Assembly (NCBI GenBank): GCA_030549205.1
Contig: JAUKTV010000010.1
Location: 1,446,131 to 1,510,130, forward strand
Source: Apiosordaria backusii
Lineage: Eukaryota; Ascomycota; Sordariomycetes; Sordariales; Lasiosphaeriaceae
DNA length: 64,000 nt
Reading direction: 5' to 3'
The notes below the pieces were generated by a model. The model was not told the DNA's origin. It searched no databases and was given only the letters and a program-made list of their open reading frames with translations. The translations under genes and the position numbers were made by a program. Below, one piece after another: positions 48,499 through 58,698 of the stretch. Position 1 is the first letter of the stretch, and every line of letters begins with the position of its first letter.

Positions 48499-49494
48499 TT
48501 GACTGAACCCGCAGTCATTAGGTAGGTAGGTAGTCAGTGCCACCCGCTTAGATATCCGAAGCACCCCCACCTAATCCGGTACTCACATCTGTTATTCTTG
48601 AGTGGTGTCTGCTGAAGTACGCATGGATTTGTGTGTTAGGTAGTTTGAAGAAAAAGATAGGCGGGAAGAAGTGTAAAAGTGATTGAAGTTTTTTTATTAA
48701 GTGAGGTAGGCTGTTGGAAGGTTTACGGAACTGTGTCAAAACGTGCCGCTGAAGGAGCGGGGTAAAGCAACCTGCAGGGTGTGATTTGTGTTCCGGTGAA
48801 CTGTAGCGAGAATAGCGCGGCGGTGATACTGTGTGTATACGTTCTAGGTTCTTAACAGTTAGGTATAAATTCGTAGCATCCTGTCTAGGTAGGTGGGTGA
48901 CCTGGTATCTCAGTTGAAGACATCTTATAAGTAACTGTAAAATAAGAACACACGGCTGCAAACTCTGTATCACGAAAGAAGTCAAGATAGGTATCCGCTT
49001 CGGCATCTCATACTGATCCATCTGCCCCAGGATGGCCAAGCAGCTTCTACCTACTTACATATACTTAGCGATGTAGATGCATGATATTAGTATTTACCTA
49101 GGTAGCTATCGCAAAAAGGTTTAGTCAACGGGTAGGACAGACACCAATAAAATATCTACTAGTTAATTAGTACTCACTACCTATCTGGTACCTTGTTAGG
49201 TGTTTATGATCATCCTGGAAATTTAGACCGCCGCAAGCATAAATTGTCTACAACAGAAAACCTACAAATGCTCCAAGATGGTTCTAGTTTGGGTGCATGA
49301 ATAGACGCTCTGGCCGCTTGAACACTGCATTCAAACCTCGGTCCGGTTTTGGAGGCGGGAAAGTCAGGTTCGGCACAATACCAGGGGCTTACCGCTCGAC
49401 GGCTGACAATTGATCATTCAAACCTCAACCCCGCTTGGGCATTGTTGCCAAACTGATCCTCAAAGCCTACCACGCTTCGACTTGTCCTGACACA
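48499..49494. other. Intergenic between divergent accessory genes
   Basis: One kilobase with no domain-bearing ORF. The 163-codon minus-strand ORF (48548-49039) lies upstream of paralogue D and lacks coding features. TAGGTAGG and TACCTAC repeats occur. The gap probably serves as a divergent promoter for paralogue D and the HeLo/SesA-like gene. Confidence 0.45.
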
Positions 49495-51089
49495 ATGGAG
49501 GTCGCGGCATTCGCGATCGGGATTGTTCCTATTGTTACTTTGGTTTGTAAGATCATCACGGCATATACGAACTCAATAAAGCATGACCCTGGTAATCCAG
49601 CATGCCGTTCCCGCGCGGCGCGGCGAATTCAGCACAAAATGGATGTTCAGCGACAGATTTTCAACAACGAAGCATTACTGTACTTGGAGCAGGCACTAGG
49701 TGACCTACCAAGGGCACAGTCACTGCTCAAAGGTCTTCAAGAGTCCCCATCTGAATGATTGCTACGCTGGGAGCAGGAGAAGATTGAGGAGTCTTTACAG
49801 GCATATCACGGAATTGAAACCGGGAGCTACGATGCTGTTAGAACGGTCTTTGATGGAATGTCAAGCACACTAACTGAGCTTGAGAAGCTAGTTTCCACCC
49901 TGGTTCGCTCTAATCGTCTTAAATTGGCACTCAGCAAGTCAGAGGAAAGGTGCGAAATTCTGATTCGGAACCTACGTACGTCGAACTCGGATCTCTCGCG
50001 ACTTCGGGAACAGAGGCAAGCTCAAGTGACGTCTCGGATATTGCACTCTGGGACCAGTGTCGACAAAACTGTGAAAAGTTCTCCCACTACGTGTCCGAAT
50101 TTCCATCAGATACGCAAAACGATATGCGACCTCCACATATCACTCGTGTCGACCTATCATACCCCTGAGAAAGATCGCCCTCTGAATCAACATACCTTAA
50201 AGCTCTTTTTGGGAAGCTCAGGGTCAACGATAGAAACCCATACCATAATAAGCCGTGTGTTGCTTACCTGCCATTGCCATTTAAAAATGTAAGCAGAAAG
50301 ACCTGTTCAACTGGAGGTTCTGACAGCTGACCTTGCTGCTTGTAACTCTCAAGACTCGACAAAACTGGGCACCTAGCCAAGTTGGTGAGGCAACTTGAAG
50401 TGCGCACCACGGGTAACCAACAAGGCGTGCCTTGCCTCTCAGTATCAGAGCTACCCCCGTTGGAGATCACTTCATCCAGCTTTGCATCGCTCGAACAGCT
50501 GATTGAAGCTTATGACGCCAGGACACACCTGTCCATCATCGACCAGCTGACCTTGGCAAAAAATACAGTGGTCGCGGCGTTGAGCCTTCAGCAGACCCCC
50601 TGGGGAGCTGGCGAGTATTGGAGGCTCGAGCATCTAAACTTCCTTCTCAAGGACCAGTCTTTGCCAAAGGTCCTCAACTCTCTACATTTCAACTCCAAAA
50701 TTGATAACCTAGATGAGGTTCTGCCAGGCAACTCTACCATCATCAGGGGTGGGGCACCTGAGGTGCTCCTTGATTCCGATGTTGAAGAAGCAATGCTGCG
50801 CCACGGGATACGTTGCTTGACGCTTTTCAGCGTCGGCACAATTCTCCTGCAAATCGAGAGATGGGACAGTCCGAGCTCAATTTTGGAGAGCGATGTAGAG
50901 AAAATCAGGAGAATCTCCAGGCAGACCTCAAGGTTCGGGCGCGAGTATCAAAAACTTGTTTTAAAGTGCATTTGGTGTGATTTCGGATGTGGATTGGACT
51001 CTCTGTTGGAACCCGAGCTTCAGGCAGCAGTTTGGGACCAGGTGGTATGTGTGTTATCGGACATGATAGACATACTCGGGAGAGCTTGA
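49495..51089 (+). pseudogene. HeLo/SesA-like N-terminus plus DUF7580-type C-terminus, in-frame stop
   Basis: The model uses exons 49495-50288 and 50354-51089, joined in phase across an intron with GTAAGC donor and CTCAAG acceptor (509 codons). The N-terminus MEVAAFAIGIVPIVTLVCKI is the standard opening of fungal HeLo/SesA-type domains of prion-forming and incompatibility proteins. A helical region rich in Glu and Leu follows, and the C-terminal exon ends with WCDFGCGLDSLLEPELQAAV, typical of DUF7580. A TGA at 49756-49758 (codon 88) interrupts the frame between SPSE and LLRWEQEK. The same frame continues as good family sequence for 176 codons. I tested one intron that would remove the stop; it breaks the downstream frame. 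The gene is therefore probably a recent pseudogene, or a strain-specific null allele, or depends on readthrough. Confidence 0.72.
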
Positions 51090-51479
51090 AGCTACAGGCC
51101 GGGCTTTTAGTATTGAGAATTAAGGTATGGAGATATATGTGAATGAGGTGGTTTCTTGGGCTCCCCAGTGTTTGTTTGAGTTCGTAACAATGGAATGGTT
51201 GAGGTTGACGATCATGGAAACGTGCATATTACTATGAATGACTATTGCCAGGATATTCTAAGCGGAGGAGGTTTAAGCAGGCCCGGTGCTCATGCAATTG
51301 TGAAATTCCCTTGACACTAAGCTATGGATACTGGAGGTAGCCACTGTTACGGGCTCACGGCTAGAAAACAAAACATAAGAACCAAATAGTATTAGGATCG
51401 ACTGATAAAGAGGAAAAGAAAGAAGAAGACTACTATAGGATATAGGAGTCCTATTAAATACAAGGAGGTTCATTTAAGG

Positions 51480-53440
51480 GCTAACTATCGAACTACTAGA
51501 CTACTATTAAATTACCGAACCTTCAAAAGGTCTATAATAAATATACTATCCTTAAATTTAAATCCCTAATAACCACCTCTCTATCTTATCTTCCTAAACT
51601 TACTTACTTTTATAAGTTTTTTAAAAGCTTTATAAACTTCTATTTCCTTTATTATAAAACATTACTAAAGTCTTTATTATACTTTATAGTAAGTATCTTT
51701 TTTAATAATAAACCTATATTATAAAAATACTAAATATATTACTTACTTTTTACTAATTATACTTTTTTACTTACTTACTATTAAAGAAATTTAAATAATA
51801 TATATAATACTTTATAGACTTATTATAAAAATTAATATATTTAATATAAAAGCTTTTTCTTTTTTTAAGGTTTTCTTTTTCTTTTTTATTTAAATAGTTT
51901 TAAACGTAATATTACTTACTTTTATAAATTATATAATAACCTTCTTTCTTTTATTTATAGGACTTACCTATTATTACTATAATTTAAATAATATTTACTT
52001 CTATAAATATAAAACCGTTTATTATTATAATAACAGACTTTAAAATATATATATAGCTATTAATAAATAAAAAAGCATTCTTATTAAAAGTAATAATATA
52101 TTACTTTAACTTTATATAACTTTTAATAAAAATATCAGTCCTATAATTAAATTTAAAACGTTAAGTATTAAAAAAGCTAACTATAAATATATTAATCTTT
52201 ATAAAGTTAAATCATATTTAACATTAAGGTAATATTAAAAAGTATAGTAAAAGGTAATAAATTCGGAAGACCTTTATGGTTTACAAACTTCCTACTTAAG
52301 TAAATATAGGACTTACACTAAAGGTAAGGCAAATAGGGTAAGTAAAAAACCCCTAATCTAAATTTACAAATTAATAAAGGTAAAGCTTTATAATTAATTA
52401 AAGCTTCTAATCTAATCTATTAACTTTATTTTATTTATAAACTTACTTTTTAAATATTAAATACTAATATAATAAAAACCTTTAATAACCTTATTAAAAA
52501 TAGCTTTAATTTTCTTTATTAAGTTTTATACAATCGTAAAGTTCTTTTTTTAATAATATATTTTTCTTTATTTTCCTTTATATTTACTTTATTTTTTTTT
52601 ATTCTTTTAATATCCTTTATTATAACTTTCTTTTTCTTCTTTACTTTCTTTTTATTAATAATTATTAAATGAAGTCCCTATAAGGCTTAAGTTTACAGTA
52701 GATAGCTACTATTATACTATATAGTAGAAGCTTAAGTTAGAAAGCCTACCTGTCAGCTACCCGGTACTTACCTAGCACCTTACTTTACTGTAAGGCTATT
52801 CAAAGGCTTACATCCTACTAATCAGTAGGCCAAACCGCCTATAATTTTATATTTAGATTACTAAAGCCTACTACTATAGGTAGTATAAGTAGCCTAATCC
52901 TAACTCTACCTTAACCTGCACTTTAAATTAAGGGTGCTTGGTTTTATAGCCCTTTTATATAACCGTAAGTCGATTTTGAAAGAATTATAAACTACGTTAA
53001 TTTAATTACCTATAAGACCTATAACTAAATATTAGGTTAATTAAATTAGCTTAAAATTAATAGGTTTATAGTTAAGTAAGTATATTATTACTATATTAAA
53101 TTATAAGCTTATAGGTTTTATAGGTTAGAAGCTATAGAGAGCTTAATAAGTAGTTTATAGGGTTTAATAAACTTTGGAGTTAATTAAGTTATACTTTAAT
53201 TTATTTGCCTATTAAAGTATATAAAGTACTGTACGTTAGTTAATAAATATAAAAAATGATATTGAACGTCGTTAAACGTCATAGTGGATTAGCTAAAGAA
53301 GTCGCTATATATAAGCCGTGAGGCCACTACCTATTTCAAGAGGAAACTTATGTATTTTTATCTAGCCTATCTAGGTTTAACTAGACTAAAACCCCTTTGT
53401 CCTCACTTATACCTCGCTTCTAAGCTATCCTAGCGCCTCT
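51480..53440. repeat. RIP-like AT-rich block
   Basis: From about 51480 composition drops abruptly to long runs of A and T with dense TpA steps, few CpA/TpG and stops in all frames. This is the signature of repeat-induced point mutation in old transposons. A slightly less AT-rich patch around 52660-52960 has short mirrored pieces (TTAAGTTTACAGTAG, GTAGAAGCTTAAGTT) that may be remains of an element end. No protein family can be read through the mutations. Confidence 0.85.
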
Positions 53441-53563
53441 GGCCTCGTAAGGCTTTGATAAACGTCCCCTTGGACAGTTTCGGTATAGCTACAGCCTCGC
53501 AGCTGCACCTGCGCCTAGTGGATACCCCTAGGTGGCAAGGCTGTCTCATTGTTCCGTGGGTTA

Positions 53564-53596
53564 CGGTAAAAGTGGGCCCCGCCCCACTTTTTTACC
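53564..53596. repeat. Inverted repeat, hairpin-forming
   Basis: GGTAAAAGTGGG at the left pairs with CCCACTTTTTTACC at the right, around a short CCCCGC centre. The two arms differ only by two extra T residues in the right arm. It could be a termination-like hairpin of a small element or a head-to-head junction of two element ends. Confidence 0.7.
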
Positions 53597-53630
53597 TCAG
53601 CCACTGGCCAATGAAAATTCAGCTCTTTTG

Positions 53631-53715
53631 CCCCGCGCGAGACTCGAACTCACAACCTCTCAATTGTATGCAGCAATTTGAAAGGCCCTCAGACGCATGC
53701 CACTGCGCCACGGGG
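53631..53715 (-). other. tRNA-like segment with Pol III A and B boxes
   Basis: On the minus strand an 85-base segment begins CCCCGTG and ends CGCGGGG, which pair. It has an A-box (TGGCGCAGTGG, at 53700-53710), a D-arm GCGC/GCGT pair, a B-box AGTTCGAGTC (53641-53650) and a T-arm stem GTGAG/CTCGC. The anticodon region is not normal: about 25 extra bases, a long stem CCTTTCAA/TTGAGAGG, and no acceptable seven-base loop. One base is also missing between acceptor and D arm. I therefore do not call a functional tRNA. A tRNA pseudogene or the head of a SINE is more likely. Confidence 0.55.
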
Positions 53716-53757
53716 AAGTTAATAAATATATAGTAGAAGTTAAATACAAACCTTACT

Positions 53758-53975
53758 ATAAAGAATATTGTAGTAAATTTATAAAAGGCTGATACTATAA
53801 TATAATTATTTACTTACTATATTTCTATCCTACAGTACCTATAAAGTACTGTATTCTAGTACCCCAGTACTAAGCTATAGGTATCATATATAAGACTTCT
53901 ACTGCACTGTAAGCTAGTGTATAAGCACTAATTACAGGGCCCTTAGGCCTGTAATTAGCTATACCTATTCCAATA
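53758..53975 (+). repeat. Left long inverted repeat
   Basis: Paired with 55807-56024. Distinct shared words include TAATTACAGGGCCCTTAGGC, AAGACTTCTACTGCACTGTA and CTATATTTCTATCCTA. The innermost end is ATACCTATTCCAATA. Confidence 0.8.
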
Positions 53976-55806
53976 TTTTTAAATTAATTAATATTAATTG
54001 ATTATAATATAGTAAATATATTTTAAATTAATAGAAAAATAAAATAGCGTCGATTATTAAAATAAATTTCTTTCCTTTTATAATTACTATAATATTTAAT
54101 TATAAAGAAATAGGATAATTATTAAAGATCAAAATTCGATTTAAAATATAAAGATCAATTATTACTTTACTTTTTATAATATTATATAGTATTTTTTCAA
54201 TAATAAAAACTAAATATATAAAAGATATAAATTTTATAAAAAAACATTATTTAATTTTAATTATATAAATAACTATAAATATTATTCAAGACTTTTTTAT
54301 CTTTTTTATTTAATAAAAAGGATTAAACCTTTATTTAATATTAAGTTTATTATCTTTTAATTAAAGGCATTTACATTATATCTTTCTTTAATATATTAAT
54401 TAAACCTTTATTTACTTATAAAGTAGGCTTGTTTTTAATTACTTTAATATCTTTTATAATAAAATGTTTATTAATAGTATATATATATATTCCTTTTTTG
54501 ATAATAATTTTAATATATTCTTTATTTATTTTAATTTTTAAATTAAAAATCTTTTTAAAAATAATTGAAAGGGTACTATTAAAATTAAACTTTTTTATTT
54601 ACTTTAATTATATAATTTAAAAAGTTAAATTAAAGTTAAATATTCAAACTAAGATTTAAAGAATAATATTAACTTTAAAAAAATCCTAAATAAGTGTAAT
54701 AATTAATATACTTTAAATAATTTTAAAGATTAAATTGTTAAATAGTAAAAATAACTTAATAAATATTAAAGTATTAATTACCTTTTTAATCAATAACTTA
54801 TAAAAAACTTCCTTAACTATTATATTAATTATAAATTAAACATTTATAATTAAAGGATTTTATAGTAAAATTATAAATTATATAATATTAAAATTAATAA
54901 TATTTATTATAATTATAAAGGTAATTATTAATAATAGTCTTTCTTTTATAATAGTTAAAGTTACTTTAATATTATCGATACCGATAGTTAAAACTTTAAA
55001 GTTTTTATTTTAAAATATAATAAAGTATTTACTATTTTAACGTTTTTTAATAACTTTAACTTTATAATATTTAAATATAATAAAAATACCTTTAATATTT
55101 TTTGTAATAAAAACTACTATAAGTATATTGTTACGGAAGGACACAGGGATACAGGATCCATATACATACATATAGTCATTTCGTACAGTAGACACTTCTT
55201 CTTAATAAATTATTATGCAACCAATATTTTATAGCACCACTATGACTTTGCAATAATAGTAACTGTAAGCTTATTATAACATTCAGCCTAATTAGGGCTA
55301 CAATCGAGGAATTATTAAATTTTTCTATCGACATTAATCGCCATTAATTCTATATCCTAACTATTAAGTCAACGCTAACATTTATAGCCTTAACTAGAAA
55401 GCTACGTTGGCTACTATAACTCTTACCTTATTACTAAATTATACTATATTTCTAAAACCTTTAAAAATATATTCTTAAGTTTAATCTAAATTTACTACCT
55501 CGACCTTTAACTTAAAGTAACCTACTACCTTACTAATTCAATACTTTAACTTAAACGTCTATAGATATTATATTTAAGTTACCTTATTAATAATCCTGCT
55601 AATTACTTAAAGGCCTTCTATAGCCTCTCTTTATATTAAATTAAGCCTACTAGCTTAGCCTTTTAAAATATTAATAAGTACGTTAATTAATATAATTATA
55701 TAATGAATCCTTTAAGCTTAAGACTTTATTACTATTGCCGACGTTAAATAAATTTTAAAAATCGACCTTGATATTTTTAAAAATAAAGGAGTTAGAGATT
55801 AAATAC

Positions 55807-56024
55807 TATTGGAATAGGTATAGCTAATTACAGGCCTAAGGGCCCTGTAATTAGTACTCATACACTAGCTTACAGTGCAGTAGAAGTCTTATACATAATA
55901 CCTATAGCTTAGTACTAGGGTACTAAAATACAGTACCTTGTAGGTATTATAGGATAGAAATATAGTGGGTAAATAATTGTATTGTAGTACTAGCCTTCTA
56001 TAAATCTACTATAATATACTCTGT
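55807..56024 (-). repeat. Right long inverted repeat
   Basis: Reverse complement of 53758-53975 with scattered differences, mostly C/T and G/A. The chromovirus LTR begins four bases beyond its outer end, so the retroelement inserted at or in the outer edge of this arm. Confidence 0.8.
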
Positions 56025-56151
56025 AGTTGTCACAAGTTAAACCAGCAGCAGGTCGTACAGTATGTGGGACGCGGGGACGTCCCGAGCCAATCATTAGGAG
56101 CTAGGAAGCAACCAGTGGGAGCGGACTAGAAGTGCTAGGGTGCCAAGACAC

Positions 56152-56263
56152 ACGAGCATGTTGCAGGATGCAAGATGCTCGGGGTGATCGAAGGCATAGC
56201 ACGACGAGCACGTCGCAGGGTGCAAAGTGCTAGGGGTGATCGAGGCCATAGCACGACGAGCAC
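56152..56263 (+). repeat. Two 52-bp tandem repeats in U3 plus a partial third
   Basis: Each unit starts ACGAGCA(T/C)GT and ends GGC(C)ATAGCACG, with the shared core GGGGTGATCGA. Copies differ by a handful of substitutions. A third unit is cut off after ACGAGCAC. They are absent from the 3' LTR. Repeats in this position commonly act as promoter or enhancer units in LTR elements; that role is inferred. Confidence 0.85.
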
Positions 56264-56280
56264 TCGGATGACAAGAAGAC

Positions 56281-56288
56281 TATATATA
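56281..56288 (+). promoter_or_regulatory. LTR TATA box
   Basis: TATATATA in the 5' LTR (repeated at 63161-63168 in the 3' LTR) lies 41 bases before AGTATGCAA, the sequence complementary to the primer-binding site. A transcript starting at or just before AGTATGCAA would fit both normal TATA spacing and self-priming. Confidence 0.65.
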
Positions 56289-56470
56289 CGGAGGAACTAG
56301 ACAGCTTGTAGATAGTTCCGCAGTATGCAATCACAGCTTGTATTCACGGTATCTTGTGTTTACATTGAGACATCTTGTTGTGCACTGTTTAGCTGCACCG
56401 AACCAATTGTCAGAAGTTGCCTTCAACCGAGTATCCCTTTCAGAGGTTCTGCACGGGGGTTCGTCACACG

Positions 56471-56479
56471 TTGCATACT
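56471..56479 (+). promoter_or_regulatory. Primer-binding site, probable self-priming type
   Basis: TTGCATACT lies two bases after the 5' LTR. It is the exact complement of AGTATGCAA at 56322-56330 inside the LTR (also 63202-63210). In Tf1 of fission yeast and related chromoviruses the RNA 5' end folds back onto such a site to prime reverse transcription, instead of a tRNA. No TGG start typical of tRNA-primed sites is seen. Confidence 0.7.
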
Positions 56480-56526
56480 CACTTCAACTCTGTCATCGGA
56501 TAAGTTGAAGGCGCCAAGTTAACGCC

Positions 56527-58698
56527 ATGGCCGGAAACATCAACACCCAGGGGGGAACTTCAACCCGACCCACTATCGACCAACTCCTCGCCCGCGTCCA
56601 GGAGCTTGAGGACAAGTCACGCCTCTCCCATGACACCCTCACGCAGGAGAACGCCATGCTCCACCTGGAGATTGGCACCTTGCGCAAAGAAGGAGAGCGC
56701 GCCAAGCTCGAGGCTCCCGACCGCTACGGAGGTGCAAAAGGAGAGCTGGGAGGATTTTTGATTCAGCTCAAGGCATATTTTCGGTACTACCCTTCTCGTT
56801 TCCCGGACGAAGAATCCAAGGTCGTGTACGCTGCGTCCAGGCTCAGGGACAAGGCACTCACCTGGTTCGAGCCGATTCTGGGAGACTATTTCGACAACCA
56901 ACACGACGAGAGGGAGGATGTCACCAAGAAGTGTTTCAAATCGTACAAGGGTTTTGAGGAGAAGATCAAGGAGGTGTTTGGAGAATACGATGAAGGCAGG
57001 CGTGCCCAGGAACGACTGGCCAACCTTAAGCAGACCAGGTCTGCTGCCGACTACGCTGCAGTGTTCAGGACGGATGCACTCCGCAGCGAGATCAACGACG
57101 AAGGGTTGATGCAGTTGTTCTACAACGGGCTCAAGGAGGAAGTCAAGGATGAGCTGTACCAACAGGAGCGGCCGGAGACTATCGACGAATACATCGCGAT
57201 GGCGGTCCGCATCGACGACCGACAGTATCAGCGTCGCAAGGAGCGCAAGGGCGTACGCGTACAGGGACCCTACCGTCCCAACGACAAGAGAAAGAGAAGG
57301 CCTTATGGGACTCACGTCTCAGGGACTACTCACGCGGGACCTATGGAGGTGGACGCGGTCCAGAAGCGGTTCAAAGGGAAGAACGATGTCAAATGCTTCA
57401 ACTGCGGAAAGATGGGACACTTCAAGAGAGATTGTCGAGCACCCAAGCAGCTCAGCTGGAAGGAAAAGGAGGCGGCGGCAGTTGCGAAGACAACGCGGGT
57501 TGTTGAGATCTCAAGCATTGAGTACGGCAACGATGGATTCCTGGACTCAGCGGACGACTACACCGACAGCGACTACGAGCATGAGACTCAGGAAGGAGAA
57601 TTAACAGTCGACTCTGAGGGAGAAGACCGTGTCGTGGGACAAGAACTGCCGACCAGGGGAGCCATCAGGCTAGAGGAAAGCACGGCTCCAGGACCCTCTG
57701 AGGAGACCTTGCGGAGGCTAAGGCGGGTTTTCACCACGACAGTCCTCTCAAGTTTAGACACGGGGGAGACCCTGAGGCAGGCCGAGGAACGAGTTCAAAG
57801 GCTCGAGGAAGAGTTGGCAGAGCTTCGAAACCAGCGGGAAGCGATTGAACGACACTACCGCGACCTCGGGGACAAGGTGGCGCAAACCGTGGCCAACAAC
57901 CAACCGCTCGCGCAGCTGTGGCAGGGCAACGAGCGTTGGATCGTTCCCGAGGAGGAGTTCGGCAAAGAGTTCGCACAACTCAACAAGGATGAGGAGGTCT
58001 GGGATGAGTTTTGGGCATCACGACCAGTAGCCAGCACCGGACTCGCGCTGACGCCAGGAGAGGTTCCGGAGTGGGGATGGTATACTCCTTGCGAAGGAGA
58101 CACACCACAGGTTCACCCAAGACACCCAGAGCACAGGAGAGTGCCATGGTTCCAGTGCATCGCTCATGGATGCGCGGAACACCACCAGTCAAAGACCCTC
58201 AACGGGCACTGGCCGGTCAGAGAAGTCACCCAGACAGACCAACCGGTACCGATGTCAAGGACTCTCGCAAGGTGGGGAGCGCCGGACGAAGAATTGAACG
58301 ATTATTTCCTGTGGAAACAGGGGGACCCAGTCAGGCTGGAGGAACTCCAGGTCATACAGGTCACGCCCAGGTACGCAAGGTGCTGCCTCGAGTGGGTGAC
58401 AAGCTGGGGAGAGAACACCGCCGACGAGAAGGAATATGGCTTGACGTGGTGTAAGAGTGCAGATTGCGCTTTCCATCTGCGAGCAAAGGCCCGGAAATAC
58501 CACGAGGCCAGCCCCAAAGTACATAGGGCACGCAACAAGAAGAAAAATAGTGCCAGGAACAGAAAATGGAAGGAAGCCCAACGACGATGGTTAGCCGATT
58601 TCGAGCTGCTGGACAGTTCGGCGAAGGAGGACGCTCTGGAGGCTCAACAACAGTCGGGAAAAGGGCCAAGGCCTTTCGCGGAGGCCGCAAACCTCTAA
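56527..58698 (+). CDS. gag: Gag-like protein with zinc knuckle and long C-terminal extension
   Basis: A 723-codon ORF starting at the first ATG after the primer-binding site. A coiled coil (LLARVQELEDKSRL) is followed by the retrotransposon gag domain (WFEPILGDYFD; LMQLFYNGLKEEVKDELYQ) and a CCHC zinc knuckle CFNCGKMGHFKRDC near residue 295. Unusually, 400 more residues follow: an acidic linker, a second coiled coil (LRQAEERVQRLEEELAELRN) and Cys/His-rich patches (CIAHGCAEHH; CCLEWV; WCKSADCAFH). It ends in a basic KKKNSARNRKWKEAQRR tail. Gag assembles the particle and packages RNA. The frame is open throughout, in contrast to pol, and overlaps pol in the -1 frame at 58566-58698. Confidence 0.92.
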   Translation: MAGNINTQGGTSTRPTIDQLLARVQELEDKSRLSHDTLTQENAMLHLEIGTLRKEGERAKLEAPDRYGGAKGELGGFLIQLKAYFRYYPSRFPDEESKVVYAASRLRDKALTWFEPILGDYFDNQHDEREDVTKKCFKSYKGFEEKIKEVFGEYDEGRRAQERLANLKQTRSAADYAAVFRTDALRSEINDEGLMQLFYNGLKEEVKDELYQQERPETIDEYIAMAVRIDDRQYQRRKERKGVRVQGPYRPNDKRKRRPYGTHVSGTTHAGPMEVDAVQKRFKGKNDVKCFNCGKMGHFKRDCRAPKQLSWKEKEAAAVAKTTRVVEISSIEYGNDGFLDSADDYTDSDYEHETQEGELTVDSEGEDRVVGQELPTRGAIRLEESTAPGPSEETLRRLRRVFTTTVLSSLDTGETLRQAEERVQRLEEELAELRNQREAIERHYRDLGDKVAQTVANNQPLAQLWQGNERWIVPEEEFGKEFAQLNKDEEVWDEFWASRPVASTGLALTPGEVPEWGWYTPCEGDTPQVHPRHPEHRRVPWFQCIAHGCAEHHQSKTLNGHWPVREVTQTDQPVPMSRTLARWGAPDEELNDYFLWKQGDPVRLEELQVIQVTPRYARCCLEWVTSWGENTADEKEYGLTWCKSADCAFHLRAKARKYHEASPKVHRARNKKKNSARNRKWKEAQRRWLADFELLDSSAKEDALEAQQQSGKGPRPFAEAANL

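Larger units (their letters stand above)
53440..53720. other. GC-rich island inside the AT-rich block
   Basis: About 280 bases of balanced to GC-rich DNA lie between two RIP-like blocks. The island contains a near-perfect hairpin (about 53564-53596) and, at its right edge, a tRNA-like segment on the minus strand. It has no coding signal beyond one chance ORF. A short, non-autonomous element that escaped RIP (too short for the process) is the simplest reading. Confidence 0.6.
53758..56024. mobile_element. RIP-degraded element with long terminal inverted repeats
   Basis: The outer about 215 bases at each end are inverted copies of one another and mismatch mostly at transitions. The core is 1.8 kb of AT-rich sequence without readable ORFs, apart from a slightly richer patch at 55130-55260 that starts TGTTACGGAAGG. 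This is either a foldback/TIR DNA transposon or two inverted copies of one repeat flanking another element. No transposase can be read. Confidence 0.65.
56028..56468 (+). repeat. 5' LTR (441 bp)
   Basis: Begins TGTCACAAG and ends TTCGTCACA. The U3 part has a CCAAT-type word (AGCCAATCATTA), two tandem 52-bp repeats (56152-56203 and 56204-56255) and a TATATATA at 56281. The last about 188 bases (R and U5) closely match the 3' LTR, but the U3 part does not. Confidence 0.9.

Noticed and set aside
49741..49784. A 44-bp intron that would remove the TGA in the HeLo/SesA-like gene
   Set aside because: The joined frame meets a stop within four codons, and the donor is weak.
53631..53715. Functional tRNA gene
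   Set aside because: A and B boxes and end pairing are good, but no acceptable anticodon loop can be drawn and one base before the D arm is missing.
55133..55380. Solo LTR starting TGTTACGGAAGG
   Set aside because: No matching end or second copy is visible in the window, and the sequence is too mutated to judge.
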